From NCBI RefSeq assembly GCF_003143995.1, contig NZ_QFWG01000002.1, positions 248,001 to 312,000 on the forward strand: a stretch of DNA of 64,000 bases, read 5' to 3'. The first letter of the stretch is position 1. Every line of letters begins with the position of its first letter. The DNA is from Pseudoglutamicibacter cumminsii. Its GTDB lineage: Bacteria > Actinomycetota > Actinomycetes > Actinomycetales > Micrococcaceae. Positions 24,933-33,438 of the stretch are shown here, piece after piece. The notes beneath the pieces were generated by a model. It did not search any database and was not told the DNA's origin. It was given only the letters and a program-made list of their open reading frames with translations. The position numbers and the translations under genes are program-made.

Positions 24933-27167
24933 ATGAGCACTCCCCACCATTCCGGTGATCACCATGGTGATCACCCCGCTCCGGAAACAGACCACACCCA
25001 CCACCCGCATCATGCCAGCCACGAACACCACGCAGATGCCGACACCCACGGCCAGGCGATGCCCCACGATCACCCGCACTCCGCCATGGACGAAGACCAC
25101 CACGTTCATAGTCACGGCGAACACGCCGGACACAGCACCGCAATGTTTCGGGAACGCTTCTGGTGGTCGCTGATTCTGTCCATTCCCGTCGTTATTTTCA
25201 GCCCCATGGTCGCCCAGCTGCTCGGCTACCACCTCCCGGCATTCCCCGGGTCCACCTGGATCCCCCCGGTGCTGGGCACGATCATCTTTGTATACGGCGG
25301 AACGCCTTTCCTCAAGGGCGGATGGAACGAACTGAAATCCCGCCAACCCGGGATGATGCTCCTGATCGCCATGGCCATCACCGTGGCGTTTGTTGCCTCC
25401 TGGGTCACCACTCTGGGGCTGGGCGGTTTTGACCTGGACTTCTGGTGGGAGCTGGCCCTGTTGGTGACCATCATGCTGCTGGGCCACTGGCTGGAGATGC
25501 GCGCTCTCGGGGCCGCGTCCTCCGCGCTTGACGCGCTGGCTGCGCTGCTGCCGGATGAGGCCGAGAAAGTCATCGACGGGACCACCCGCACCGTGGCCAT
25601 CTCCGAGCTGGTCGTCGACGACGTCGTGCTGGTGAGGGCCGGTGCCCGGGTGCCGGCCGACGGAACCATCCTCGACGGAGCCGCCGAATTCGATGAGGCG
25701 ATGATCACCGGCGAATCCCGTCCCGTCTTCCGCGACACTGGTGACAAGGTGGTCGCCGGTACCGTGGCCACCGACAACACCGTCCGCATCCGGGTGGAGG
25801 CTACCGGCGGGGACACCGCCCTGGCCGGAATCCAACGCTTGGTTGCCGACGCCCAGGAGTCCTCCTCCCGGGCCCAAGCCCTGGCGGATCGGGCGGCGGC
25901 GTTGTTGTTCTGGTTCGCGCTGATCTCCGCTCTGATCACCGCGGTGGTATGGGCCATCATCGGCAGCCCGGACGATGCCGTGGCGCGCACGGTCACGGTA
26001 CTGGTCATCGCCTGCCCGCACGCCCTGGGCCTGGCGATTCCGCTGGTCATTGCGATCTCCACCGAGCGGGCCGCGAAATCCGGGGTGCTCATCAAGGACC
26101 GAATGGCGCTCGAGCAGATGCGCACCATCGACGTGATGCTCTTCGACAAAACCGGCACCCTGACCGAGGATGCACACGCGGTCACCGATGTCGCGGCAGC
26201 TGTCGGCGTCACCGAGGGCGAGCTGCTGGCCCTGGCTGCCGCCGCGGAGGCCGACAGCGAGCACCCCGTGGCCCGCGCCATCGTGGCGGCCGCGGCCGCC
26301 CATCCCGAGGCCTCCCGTCGGCAAATCCGTGCAACTGGTTTCAGCGCCGCCTCCGGCAGGGGAGTCCGGGCCACTGTCGATGGCGCTGAGATCCTCGTGG
26401 GCGGGCCGAACATGCTGCGCGAGTTCAACCTCACCACCCCGGCCGAGCTCACCGACACCACCAGCGCCTGGACCGGGCGTGGGGCCGGTGTGCTCCATAT
26501 TGTCCGCGACGGTCAGATCATCGGTGCGGTGGCCGTCGAAGACAAGATCCGCCCCGAATCCCGCGCCGCCGTGAAAGCCCTGCAGGACCGCGGGGTGAAG
26601 GTCGCGATGATCACCGGTGACGCGCAGCAGGTGGCCCAGGCAGTTGGCCAGGACCTGGGGATCGATGAGGTCTTCGCCGAGGTCCTGCCCCAGGACAAGG
26701 ACACCAAGGTCACCCAGTTACAGGAGCGTGGCCTGAGCGTGGCCATGGTCGGCGACGGTGTCAACGACGCCCCCGCTCTGACCCGCGCGGAGGTCGGTAT
26801 CGCCATCGGGGCCGGCACGGATGTGGCCATGGAATCTGCCGGGGTGGTCCTGGCCAGTGATGACCCGCGGGCAGTGCTGTCGATGATTGAGCTCTCGCAG
26901 GCCAGCTACCGCAAGATGATCCAGAACCTCATTTGGGCCTCTGGCTACAACATCCTCGCCGTGCCGCTGGCCGCCGGCGTGCTCGCCCCGATCGGGTTCG
27001 TGCTGTCCCCGGCCGTGGGCGCGATCTTGATGTCTGCCTCGACCATTGTGGTGGCCCTGAACGCCCAGCTGTTGCGCCGCATTGATTTGGATCCGGCCCA
27101 CCTGGCTCCGACCGAGTCGAAGGAGGAAAACACCACGCCTACTCCGGCATCCACCGCCGTCCGCTGA
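24933..27167 (+). CDS. copB: CopB-type copper-translocating P-type ATPase
   Basis: 744 residues. The first about 65 residues are very His/Asp-rich and replace the usual CxxC domain. Core motifs are T-G-E-S, I-A-C-P-H-A-L-G-L (the CPH motif of the P1B-3/CopB class), D-K-T-G-T-L-T-E, H-P-V-A and G-D-G-V-N-D-A-P. CopB enzymes export copper across the membrane. ATG 24933 follows GGAAGGA; an in-frame ATG six codons earlier is less likely. It is part of the operon that begins with the HMA chaperone. Confidence 0.93.
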   Translation: MSTPHHSGDHHGDHPAPETDHTHHPHHASHEHHADADTHGQAMPHDHPHSAMDEDHHVHSHGEHAGHSTAMFRERFWWSLILSIPVVIFSPMVAQLLGYHLPAFPGSTWIPPVLGTIIFVYGGTPFLKGGWNELKSRQPGMMLLIAMAITVAFVASWVTTLGLGGFDLDFWWELALLVTIMLLGHWLEMRALGAASSALDALAALLPDEAEKVIDGTTRTVAISELVVDDVVLVRAGARVPADGTILDGAAEFDEAMITGESRPVFRDTGDKVVAGTVATDNTVRIRVEATGGDTALAGIQRLVADAQESSSRAQALADRAAALLFWFALISALITAVVWAIIGSPDDAVARTVTVLVIACPHALGLAIPLVIAISTERAAKSGVLIKDRMALEQMRTIDVMLFDKTGTLTEDAHAVTDVAAAVGVTEGELLALAAAAEADSEHPVARAIVAAAAAHPEASRRQIRATGFSAASGRGVRATVDGAEILVGGPNMLREFNLTTPAELTDTTSAWTGRGAGVLHIVRDGQIIGAVAVEDKIRPESRAAVKALQDRGVKVAMITGDAQQVAQAVGQDLGIDEVFAEVLPQDKDTKVTQLQERGLSVAMVGDGVNDAPALTRAEVGIAIGAGTDVAMESAGVVLASDDPRAVLSMIELSQASYRKMIQNLIWASGYNILAVPLAAGVLAPIGFVLSPAVGAILMSASTIVVALNAQLLRRIDLDPAHLAPTESKEENTTPTPASTAVR

Positions 27168-27215
27168 TCCACCACTTCTTTCCACTACCCCCATATGACC
27201 CTGAAAGGCTCCACC

Positions 27216-27902
27216 ATGAAGCGCACCCTTGTTTTTTCCGCTCTCGCCGTGGCCTCCACCCTGGCGCTGGCCGCCTGCGGTGAGACCACCGAGTCAGACA
27301 ACACCGACGCCACCATCTCGGCCACCAGCACTGCGACGACTACCGCTGAGACGACCGAGACCACCACGGCGACGACTGAGGCGGACGGGGAGACCTCCGC
27401 CGATCACAACGACGCGGACATCATGTTTGCCCAGATGATGATCCCCCATCACCAGCAGGCCGTAGAGATGAGTGAGATGCTCCTGGTCAAGGAGGGTATC
27501 CCCGCCCAGGTCGTGGAGTTTGCCCAAGGGGTTATTGACGCCCAGGGACCGGAGATTGACCGGATGAACGCCATGCTCGAGGCCTGGGGCCAGCAGCCGG
27601 TCACCGACTCTGGGGGCATGGGGGCCATGGACGAGATGGGTGGAATGGATCACGGCGAGATGGGTAGCATGAGCGGGATGATGAGCCAGGAGGACATGAC
27701 AGCCCTTGAGGAGGCCCAGGGCACCGAGGCTGCCCGCCTCTACCTGGAGCAGATGACCGCCCACCACGAAGGTGCGGTCGACATGGCCCGTGACGAGGTT
27801 GCTGACGGCCAGAATCCCCATGCGATCACCTTGGCCGAACAAATTATCAACGACCAGGAGGCCGAGATCGCCCAGATGCAGCAGATGCTCACTGACCTAT
27901 GA
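27216..27902 (+). CDS. DUF305-domain lipoprotein
   Basis: 228 residues. A lipoprotein signal ends L-A-L-A-A-C-G and is followed by a Thr/Glu-rich linker (to about residue 65). The DUF305 four-helix domain has two repeats of the signature: F-A-Q-M-M-I-P-H-H-Q-Q-A-V-E-M and Q-M-T-A-H-H-E-G-A-V-D-M. A Gly/Met-rich loop lies between them. Such proteins are common in copper clusters, and their Met/His residues may bind metal outside the cell. It follows copB by 48 bases and probably shares its transcript. Confidence 0.88.
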   Translation: MKRTLVFSALAVASTLALAACGETTESDNTDATISATSTATTTAETTETTTATTEADGETSADHNDADIMFAQMMIPHHQQAVEMSEMLLVKEGIPAQVVEFAQGVIDAQGPEIDRMNAMLEAWGQQPVTDSGGMGAMDEMGGMDHGEMGSMSGMMSQEDMTALEEAQGTEAARLYLEQMTAHHEGAVDMARDEVADGQNPHAITLAEQIINDQEAEIAQMQQMLTDL

Positions 27903-28068
27903 CAGGTCCCCGTCTTTTTCTGATCCCGAGGACAGGCATCTGAAAAAGAGGGATAACCGTGACGATTGCCACCTGCTGTGGGCGATGGGTCGTTGTCACC
28001 GCAGCGGGTGCACCGGGGTGGATGTTTTTTCTCCCTCTGGTCGCACCACTGAGGAAGGGAAAGCTCCT

Positions 28069-28188
28069 GTGTCCAGACCCTTGGAGGACTACGCATTATT
28101 GTCCGATACTCACACGGCCGCCCTGGTCTGCCGGCAGGGCAGCATTGTTTGTTGGGGGTGTCCCCCGAGTAGTGGACACGGCGTTGGT
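28069..28188 (+). pseudogene. N-terminal stub of a GH15-type glucoamylase/trehalase
   Basis: From GTG 28069 the frame reads S-R-P-L-E-D-Y-A-L-L-S-D-T-H-T-A-A-L-V-C then R-Q-G-S-I, the conserved start of GH15-family enzymes. It then breaks and runs in frame into att-like copy D, ending at the ychF-like stop. The rest of the gene is missing. Confidence 0.65.
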
Positions 28189-28212
28189 GTGGAGTTCCGG
28201 TTTAACGTGTAG
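28189..28212 (+). repeat. att-like copy D of the ychF 3' end
   Basis: The sequence encodes V-E-F-R-F-N-V-stop. It matches the ychF copy most closely (R instead of K, and GTGTAGCG following). It is the right boundary of the copper segment. Confidence 0.75.
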
Positions 28213-28251
28213 CGTTATTGACGTGTGGCGTTATGGGGGGTAGGGTGAAGC

Positions 28252-28533
28252 ATGATCCAGTCATTCGCCAACAAGGACACCGAGCGGTTGTGGAATCGAG
28301 AGCGGGTGCGCTCGATTGATTCCAGAATCCATTCGGTGGCACTGCGCAAGCTGCGGCAGCTTGCGTACGTGCAAAGCCTCGAGGAGCTGCGGATTCCGCC
28401 GGGAAACCGTCTCGAGGCGTTGAAAGGGGGCAGGCGGGGTCAACACAGTATTCGCATCAACAGCCAGTGGCGGATCTGCTTTCGGTGGACGGCAGCTGGT
28501 CCAGAGGAGGCCGAGGTCGTTGACTATCACTGA
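28252..28533 (+). CDS. higB: HigB-type toxin (RelE superfamily)
   Basis: A 93-residue mRNA interferase-type toxin. Family features are A-L-R-K-L-R-Q-L, L-R-I-P-P-G-N-R-L-E-A-L-K-G and the C-terminal Q-H-S-I-R-I-N-S-Q-W-R-I-C-F-R-W. It lies just after repeat copy D and overlaps the antitoxin gene by 14 bases, as usual for higBA with the toxin first. It appears complete and could be functional. Confidence 0.9.
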   Translation: MIQSFANKDTERLWNRERVRSIDSRIHSVALRKLRQLAYVQSLEELRIPPGNRLEALKGGRRGQHSIRINSQWRICFRWTAAGPEEAEVVDYH

Positions 28534-28828
28534 CAAGCTTCCACCAGTACACCCTGGTGAGATTCTCATGGAGGACTTCCTCAAGGAGATGGGGGTCACG
28601 CAGCACAAACTCGCTGTTTCCATCGGTGTTCCACCGCGCCGGATCAATGAGATCGTTCACGGGAAGCGGGCTGTTACTGCCGATACTGCTCTCCGTTTAG
28701 GGAAGTATTTTGGGGTGAGCCCGCAGTTTTGGCTGGGGCTGCAAGCGCAGTACGACCTAGATGTGGCCGAGGACAAAGTCCGTGCCGAGGTTGAGCAGAT
28801 TCAGCCGGTCCAAGCTGCCTCGGCGTAG
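28520..28828 (+). CDS. higA: HigA antitoxin (Xre family)
   Basis: 102 residues starting at TTG. P-P-V-H-P-G-E-I-L is the HigA N-terminus, followed by a helix-turn-helix (T-Q-H-K-L-A-V-S-I-G-V-P-P-R-R-I-N-E-I-V) and F-W-L-G-L-Q-A-Q-Y-D-L. It neutralises HigB and should repress the operon. An ATG at 28569 would cut off the conserved P-G-E-I-L, so TTG 28520 is preferred. Confidence 0.9.
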   Translation: MTITDKLPPVHPGEILMEDFLKEMGVTQHKLAVSIGVPPRRINEIVHGKRAVTADTALRLGKYFGVSPQFWLGLQAQYDLDVAEDKVRAEVEQIQPVQAASA

Positions 28829-29008
28829 CTTTGGCAATTCAATCCAAGCCCTAATGAGTTTCGTCTTTGACGCCTGCGCTTCTAGCTGTAATCATCCACT
28901 GACCTGATGGTCATACCGCGAGCATCAAGCTCATTCCTCGCTCAGCGAAGAACGAATCGATGTCCTCCTTCTGCAGAGTTTTGTTGAAGAACTTTCACCC
29001 TCGCGTTA

Positions 29009-29130
29009 TTGAGTCTGCTGGAAAGCTATTCGCGGGCGGCCATGCGGAAGCTCGAGCTGATCCACGCGGCGAGAGACCTCGATGATCTGCGAATCCCGCC
29101 CGGGAATCGGCTGGAGCGTCTCGTCGTCAA
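29009..29130 (+). pseudogene. Fragment of a second higB
   Basis: M-R-K-L-E-L-I-H-A-A-R-D-L-D-D-L and R-I-P-P-G-N-R-L-E-R-L parallel the intact HigB at 28252. The start is missing, and the frame fuses into an MNT-type nucleotidyltransferase fragment. Confidence 0.65.
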
Positions 29131-29137
29131 CTGGCGC

Positions 29138-29336
29138 GGACAGCGACATCGACTTCCTCGTCGATTTCCTTCCCGGCCGGCCCGATCCGTTTGAGGACTT
29201 CTGCGCGCTGCATCACGATCTTCGCGCCATCGTTAGGCGCGATGTCGATCTGGTCGTGAAGCGAGCAATCCGCAATCCTTACTTTCGTGAGTCGGCCCTC
29301 GGTCGGGCGGAGACTGTCTATGTTGCCGACGTCTAA
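29138..29336 (+). pseudogene. MNT-family nucleotidyltransferase, C-terminal fragment
   Basis: G-A-D-S-D-I-D-F-L-V-D-F retains the D-x-D metal site, followed by D-V-D-L-V-V and a normal end. The first about 40 residues, with the G-S motif, are missing. MNT proteins AMPylate and neutralise HEPN toxins; the partner remnant follows. Confidence 0.65.
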
Positions 29337-29514
29337 GGCCCACTTATGGGATGCCAAGGCCACTGCCGAAGTACCGGACCTTGAGCGGATCATTGGGATG
29401 CGCAACATCATCGCCCACGAGTATGGCACCGTGGACCACGAGATCGTTTGGGTGGTGGTGGATGCACGGCCGTCTCCTCTCGCTGCCAGGTTGGCGGTGT
29501 TGCTCGAGGCCTGA
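29320..29514 (+). pseudogene. HEPN toxin with internal deletion
   Basis: ATG 29320 overlaps the MNT stop by 17 bases, as in intact HEPN/MNT pairs. The start (T-S-K-A-H-L-W-D-A) and the catalytic R-N-I-I-A-H-E-Y (RX4HXY) are present. The helices that normally lie between them (about 60-70 residues) are deleted in frame. Confidence 0.65.
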
Positions 29515-30105
29515 CATGGCCCCGGAATCGTGACCAAAGAGGACTACGACCCAGACGCACCATGATCGAGAAGCTCTACCTGCTGCTTCAACCCGGTGGA
29601 GCTTCGAAGACGCATCCTGTTGTTGCAGTAGTTATGGAGTCTTCTGGTTTGATTCCGTGTTTTGTGGCGCTTGGGCGGACTTCCATTCAGACAGCATTCC
29701 GTAAAGCTTCTCGGATTGCTTGGGATCTCGACCATCCGTGGGCGGCCGCGTATTTATCCAGGTCTGAAATTTCGCTGGGTGAAAGGCGAATGGAGATAAC
29801 TTTAGCCGCATTTTCGTGGCGAGGTTTCCTGCCTCGACGGCGAAGCGTCTCCACATCTTAGCCGTCCTCGGCTTCCGCTACCCACTCATCGATTTGTTCT
29901 TCGCTAACCTGTTGCCCATTAATCGTCCTCATATTCTTAATCGTGATACGGAATTGAGTGCGCCGGCTAGTGAGACGTCGCTTCTTCAGTATCAGGCGCC
30001 TCGCTTCTATCTTTCCAGCGCACCCCATTCACGCCAGGACTGTTGATAGCAGGCGGACTGGCTTGACAGTCGCTGACTGCAGACACTTCTCAGTGTCGAA
30101 GCTCG
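29515..30105. other. Gene remnant region without recognisable gene
   Basis: No frame in this 591-base stretch resembles a family I know. Short open frames exist, but codon use is not convincing. It is probably decayed DNA before repeat copy E. Confidence 0.4.
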
Positions 30106-30129
30106 GTGGAGTTCCGCTTTAACGTGTGA
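30106..30129 (+). repeat. att-like copy E of the ychF 3' end
   Basis: The sequence encodes V-E-F-R-F-N-V and ends with TGA instead of TAG. It is the last copy, so probably the right end of the composite island. Confidence 0.75.
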
Positions 30130-30165
30130 GTCCTTGTCCCTGAGGGCTTTTCGACGGCGGCCGGC

Positions 30166-30738
30166 TCAGTCCTCTTCGTGCCGCGTGTACCCGTAGGTGT
30201 CGGTCTGAGTCTCGTTGATCCAGATCTCAGCCTCCTGGCGGGGATCGTCCGGATGCTCCATGTGCAGGGTCCGGCCGTAGGCCTCATCCACCAGGGCCAC
30301 GCGGAACCCGGCCCCCTCCAGCGGCTCCTTCAAGGCCCCCACATCCGCGGCCTCAAAGGCAATCACCGTGGACTCCTCCCTGCCGATGTGCACACCCACG
30401 ATCCCGTCGCCGACCAGGTCTGCCCAGTCGCCGCTGTCCGAGGTCAGCCGCCTCTGCAGCCCCTGGCCCGCGAGCATCTGCGCGGTCTTCTCGACCTGCG
30501 GTGTGCACAGTAGCGGGGCCACCTGCACGGCGCCGCTTTTCACCGGCCGCTCGCCTCGGACCTCTTCGAGGCCGAACTCCACGCTGGGGGAGTCTCCGGA
30601 GGCGACCGAGAGCCGACCGCCGGCGAACTCGGCCAGGTGAGTGCCGTCGTCGTGCGTGGACACCGAGGCGCCGAGCGCCTTCAGCAGTGCGATCCATCGC
30701 TCCGGGTTCGGGGTGGTGATGACGGGGTGCACGATCAT
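30166..30738 (-). CDS. VOC-superfamily (glyoxalase-like) protein
   Basis: 190 residues with two beta-alpha-beta-beta-beta modules, each opening with a strand-helix pattern ([27 protein letters not shown]). No clear metal-ligand set is visible, so the activity is unknown. Its start overlaps the stop of a small ribbon-helix-helix gene (ATGA), so the two are co-translated. The pair may be regulator plus effector. Confidence 0.65.
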   Translation of the reverse strand: MIVHPVITTPNPERWIALLKALGASVSTHDDGTHLAEFAGGRLSVASGDSPSVEFGLEEVRGERPVKSGAVQVAPLLCTPQVEKTAQMLAGQGLQRRLTSDSGDWADLVGDGIVGVHIGREESTVIAFEAADVGALKEPLEGAGFRVALVDEAYGRTLHMEHPDDPRQEAEIWINETQTDTYGYTRHEED

Positions 30739-30878
30739 GACTGCTCCTTCTGCAGGTATTCGGTCAGTGCCTTCTCGACGAGCGCGGACAGGCTGGTGTT
30801 CTCATCTACGGCGCGGTGCTTCACCTGTGTGACGAGCTCGCGCGGCAGATAGACGTTGAATTGGGACTTCTCGGCCAT
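30735..30878 (-). CDS. Small ribbon-helix-helix (CopG-like) regulator
   Basis: A 47-residue protein: [17 protein letters not shown] followed by [15 protein letters not shown]. The strand plus two helices fit an RHH DNA-binding fold. Such proteins often act as antitoxins or autorepressors. Its start lies eight bases from a 10-bp palindrome, the likely operator, and its stop overlaps the VOC gene by four bases. Confidence 0.75.
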   Translation of the reverse strand: MAEKSQFNVYLPRELVTQVKHRAVDENTSLSALVEKALTEYLQKEQS

Positions 30879-30885
30879 GGATAGG

Positions 30886-30895
30886 ATGCTAGCAT
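30886..30895. promoter_or_regulatory. Palindromic operator candidate
   Basis: ATGCTAGCAT, a perfect palindrome just upstream of the RHH gene start, consistent with autoregulation. Confidence 0.45.
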
Positions 30896-31096
30896 ACTAG
30901 GTTATGGCGTGGGCGCTGCACTGGAGTGGCGCCTCGGCTGCCGGGCTAACGCTCGCCACGGGGACGCAGGCTGTTCGGACCCGCGACGGCATCCTCGTGG
31001 TGCCCTGCCACCGAAGTCAGGTACGAACCATGCTCGGTGGGAGTGCTGTTTGAGTAGGGACGGGTTACGCCTGGTTTAGTAAGTAAGATGTGGTGC

Positions 31097-31579
31097 ATGA
31101 GCTACAGGAATGTCCACATCAGCTCCGCTGCGGCGCTTGTCCTGAGTCTGTTAGGGGCGGCGTTCTTTGCCCTGGGGCGGGTGATGTTTGGGGTGGGTGG
31201 CTGGATGGTGTTCTATACAGTTCCACTTGGGGTGATCGTTGCAGTTGCGCTTCTTGCTCTGTGGTTTATCCCCGTGCGCAGCGTGAAGGAAAGGCCGTAT
31301 AAGACCTTCGGATGGCGCGAGTCTTGGGTCTTCATCGCGATGACGGTGTTTCTCTTCCTTGCTGGATTCTTTCTGGTCGATGGCGGTGACACCGAAGAGA
31401 GCGTGAAATCCGCCTTCACCCAGTTTGTTGGGCGGGAGGCGTTAGAGCTTTCCTCACTATTGTTTTTGCTGTGTGCCCTTGGGGTGATTGTGTCCTACAT
31501 CGTGGGAGTTGTTGTCGCGGTGATAGGACGCAGGGGTGCCGCTAAAGAACGGACGTCGCTTTCTGGGTCTGCCTATTAA
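31097..31579 (+). CDS. Membrane protein of unknown function (four helices)
   Basis: 160 residues with hydrophobic segments at about 8-28, 38-58, 77-95 and 120-145. M-S-Y-R-N-V-H at the start and a basic end R-R-G-A-A-K-E-R. TAAGAT (31084-31089) ends seven bases before ATG 31097, so this start with a leaderless transcript is preferred over ATG 31088. No motif suggests a function. Confidence 0.65.
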   Translation: MSYRNVHISSAAALVLSLLGAAFFALGRVMFGVGGWMVFYTVPLGVIVAVALLALWFIPVRSVKERPYKTFGWRESWVFIAMTVFLFLAGFFLVDGGDTEESVKSAFTQFVGREALELSSLLFLLCALGVIVSYIVGVVVAVIGRRGAAKERTSLSGSAY

Positions 31580-31658
31580 TGCTGCTTAGCGCGGATTCGC
31601 TGCGACCGGTCTGGTGAGGCGTACCCGCTATGCTGTTGGGCATTCAACTAGGAGGATC

Positions 31659-32690
31659 GTGAAGCGCTTTGGATTCCTGAGTTTTGGTCACCACGGCCCG
31701 GAAGGTGACCCGTTCGACGCTCGGGCGTCGTTGCACAGCGCCATCGAGTTGTCCGTCGCAGCCGATGAGCTGGGTGTTAACGGCGCCTACTTCCGGGTGC
31801 ACCACTTCGCCAGGCAGGCGGCCTCGCCGATGCCGCTGCTCTCGGCGATCGCGGCGCGGACGAGGCACATCGAGGTCGGCACCGGCGTGATCGACCTGCG
31901 CTACGAGAATCCGCTCTACCTCGCCGAGGAGGCAGCCGCACTCGATCTCATTGCCGACGGGCGCGTCGCCCTGGGTGTGAGTCGCGGGTCGCCGGAGCCC
32001 GCCCATCGTGGGTGGGAAGCATTCGGTTACACCGGCTCGACCGACCCGCGAGGTGCGGACATCGCGCGCGAGAAGTTCCCGCTGTTCATGGCGGCGATCC
32101 GCGGCGAGAAGGTGGTCGATGCCGATCCGAAGCAGTTCCCCGTCGGTAGCCGGCTCGGTATCCAGCCGCATTCGCCGGGCTTGGATCGTCGCATCTGGTG
32201 GGGTGCCGGAAGCCGGGACACTGCCGTGTGGAGTGCGCAGCAGGGGGTCAACCTCATGAGCTCGACGCTGCTCACCGAGGCGACCGGCGCGAGCCTGGGC
32301 GACCTGCAGGCTGAGCAGATCCAGCGGTACCGCGACGCTTGGGCCGAGGCCGGGCACGGGTGGGAGCCGCGCGTGTCGGTTAGCCGTTCGGTGTTCCCGA
32401 TCGTGAGCGACCTTGACCGTCGTTACTTCGGCAGGGGTGGCCAGGGCCGTGACCAGGTGGGTGTCATTGACGGCTTCACGTCGACGTTTGGCCGTACCTA
32501 CGCGGACGAGCCGGACAAGCTCGTTGAGCAGTTGCGGGCGGACGCGGCGGTGATGTCGGCGGACACGCTCATGTTGACGATTCCCAACCAGGTCGGCACC
32601 GAGTACAACCTGCACGTGCTCGAGTCGTTCGCGAAGTATGTTGCGCCTGAACTTGGCTGGGAGCCGGCGAACGCACCGTCGAATCCTTGA
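31659..32690 (+). CDS. LLM-class (luciferase-like) flavin-dependent oxidoreductase
   Basis: 343 residues of the bacterial luciferase-like TIM barrel, which uses FMNH2 or F420. G-F-L-S-F-G-H-H-G forms the first strand; H-H-F-A-R, T-G-V-I-D-L-R-Y-E-N-P-L-Y-L-A-E-E and L-G-V-S-R-G-S-P-E-P are typical of the family. GTG 31659 is preceded by AGGAGG. The substrate cannot be deduced. It stands alone between a membrane protein and the toxin-antitoxin cluster. Confidence 0.85.
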   Translation: MKRFGFLSFGHHGPEGDPFDARASLHSAIELSVAADELGVNGAYFRVHHFARQAASPMPLLSAIAARTRHIEVGTGVIDLRYENPLYLAEEAAALDLIADGRVALGVSRGSPEPAHRGWEAFGYTGSTDPRGADIAREKFPLFMAAIRGEKVVDADPKQFPVGSRLGIQPHSPGLDRRIWWGAGSRDTAVWSAQQGVNLMSSTLLTEATGASLGDLQAEQIQRYRDAWAEAGHGWEPRVSVSRSVFPIVSDLDRRYFGRGGQGRDQVGVIDGFTSTFGRTYADEPDKLVEQLRADAAVMSADTLMLTIPNQVGTEYNLHVLESFAKYVAPELGWEPANAPSNP

Positions 32691-32839
32691 TGCCGCCCGC
32701 AGACCTTCTGCGTCAACGTCGACATGCAGGAGGTCATGGCGCGGCAGACTGGACAGCATGGTCCCTCCGGCGCCTCTTATTCTCTTTCTATGGCACACCG
32801 CTCGCGCTCTCAGTGTTGATAGCAGAAGGGGTGGTGCTG

Positions 32840-33073
32840 ATGGCGTCTATTATCGTGCGTGGTCTTGGTGACCATGTGAAGGAGCAAATCGCGGCCCAGG
32901 CGAAGGCGAACGGACGATCCATGGAAGCTGAGGTTCGCGCCATCCTGACGAAAGCGGCGCTGAGGATGCACATCGGCGTGACCCTTCTGAATGTGGCGCG
33001 GGATGTCGATGGGGTCGATGAGTTACCGATTCCGACGCGCGATGATGTCGCACGGGCGGCGGACTTTGAATGA
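32840..33073 (+). CDS. FitA/VapB-type antitoxin
   Basis: 77 residues. The N-terminal ribbon-helix-helix M-A-S-I-I-V-R-G-L and the E-A-E-V-R-A-I-L segment are typical of FitA-like (Arc) antitoxins of PIN toxins. The C-terminal part, which would wrap the toxin, ends D-V-A-R-A-A-D-F-E. It overlaps the following PIN gene by four bases (ATGA). The partner toxin is truncated, so it may now be orphaned. Confidence 0.8.
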   Translation: MASIIVRGLGDHVKEQIAAQAKANGRSMEAEVRAILTKAALRMHIGVTLLNVARDVDGVDELPIPTRDDVARAADFE

Positions 33074-33387
33074 TCATCCTTGATACGAACGTTGTCTCGG
33101 AGATCTTCCCGCCCTCGCCGGACCCTCGTGTTCTCGAGTGGCTCGCGTCGCTGGCAGGAGAGGTGGCGATCACGTCCATCACCCTTGCTGAATTGCTTGC
33201 TGGTATCCGGAGGTTGCCGGAGGGGCAGCGAAAAGACGAGCTGGCACGCGGGGTCGAGGAAGCGGTAGCGCCGTACAAGGGGAGCCGCTCGATTCTCGCG
33301 TTCGATGCCGATGCGGCGGTGCAGTACGCGGAGGTGCTGGCCTTGCGTGAGGCGGCAGGCGCGGAAGACGTTGTTCCCGCTCATTGA
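33070..33387 (+). pseudogene. PIN-domain toxin (FitB/VapC), C-terminus lost
   Basis: I-I-L-D-T-N-V-V-S-E carries the first catalytic Asp and T-L-A-E-L-L-A-G the Glu. After L-R-E-A-A-G the frame leaves the family and stops. The last about 35 residues, with the remaining two acidic residues, are missing because the DNA switches into a yefM fragment at about 33359. It is probably inactive. Confidence 0.8.
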
Positions 33388-33430
33388 GCGTGTGAATCTC
33401 GACTGCGAAGCTGTCGAGATCGTCTCGCCT
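33359..33430 (+). pseudogene. yefM antitoxin fragment
   Basis: In the second frame the sequence reads A-R-K-T-L-F-P-L-I-E-R-V-N-L-D then C-E-A-V-E-I-V-S, the N-terminal core of YefM/Phd antitoxins. It lacks its start and its C-terminal half. Confidence 0.65.
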
Positions 33431-33438
33431 GGGGCAAG

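Larger units (their letters stand above)
14053..30105. mobile_element. Composite genomic island stacked on the ychF 3' end
   Basis: This interval is bounded and subdivided by copies of the ychF 3' end. Its segments are 14053-17624 (metal ATPase/CmtR), 17649-19963 (erm(X)), 19988-28188 (copper) and 28213-30105 (toxin-antitoxin remnants). Two segments begin with a serine-recombinase 5' end placed 23 bases after the repeat, a layout typical of integrase-att modules. Codon use in the copper segment is richer in C/G third positions than the flanking backbone. No intact integrase remains, so the block is probably immobile by itself. The att interpretation is inferred from the repeats and recombinase position. 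Confidence 0.7.

Noticed and set aside
24888-26498. A 536-codon antisense frame over copB
   Set aside because: It is opposite the conserved CopB core; the Gly/Asp/His-rich product is a GC-frame shadow.
29448-29861. A 137-codon frame after the HEPN remnant
   Set aside because: No family resemblance, no ribosome site, and it overlaps decayed DNA; coding status is not supported.
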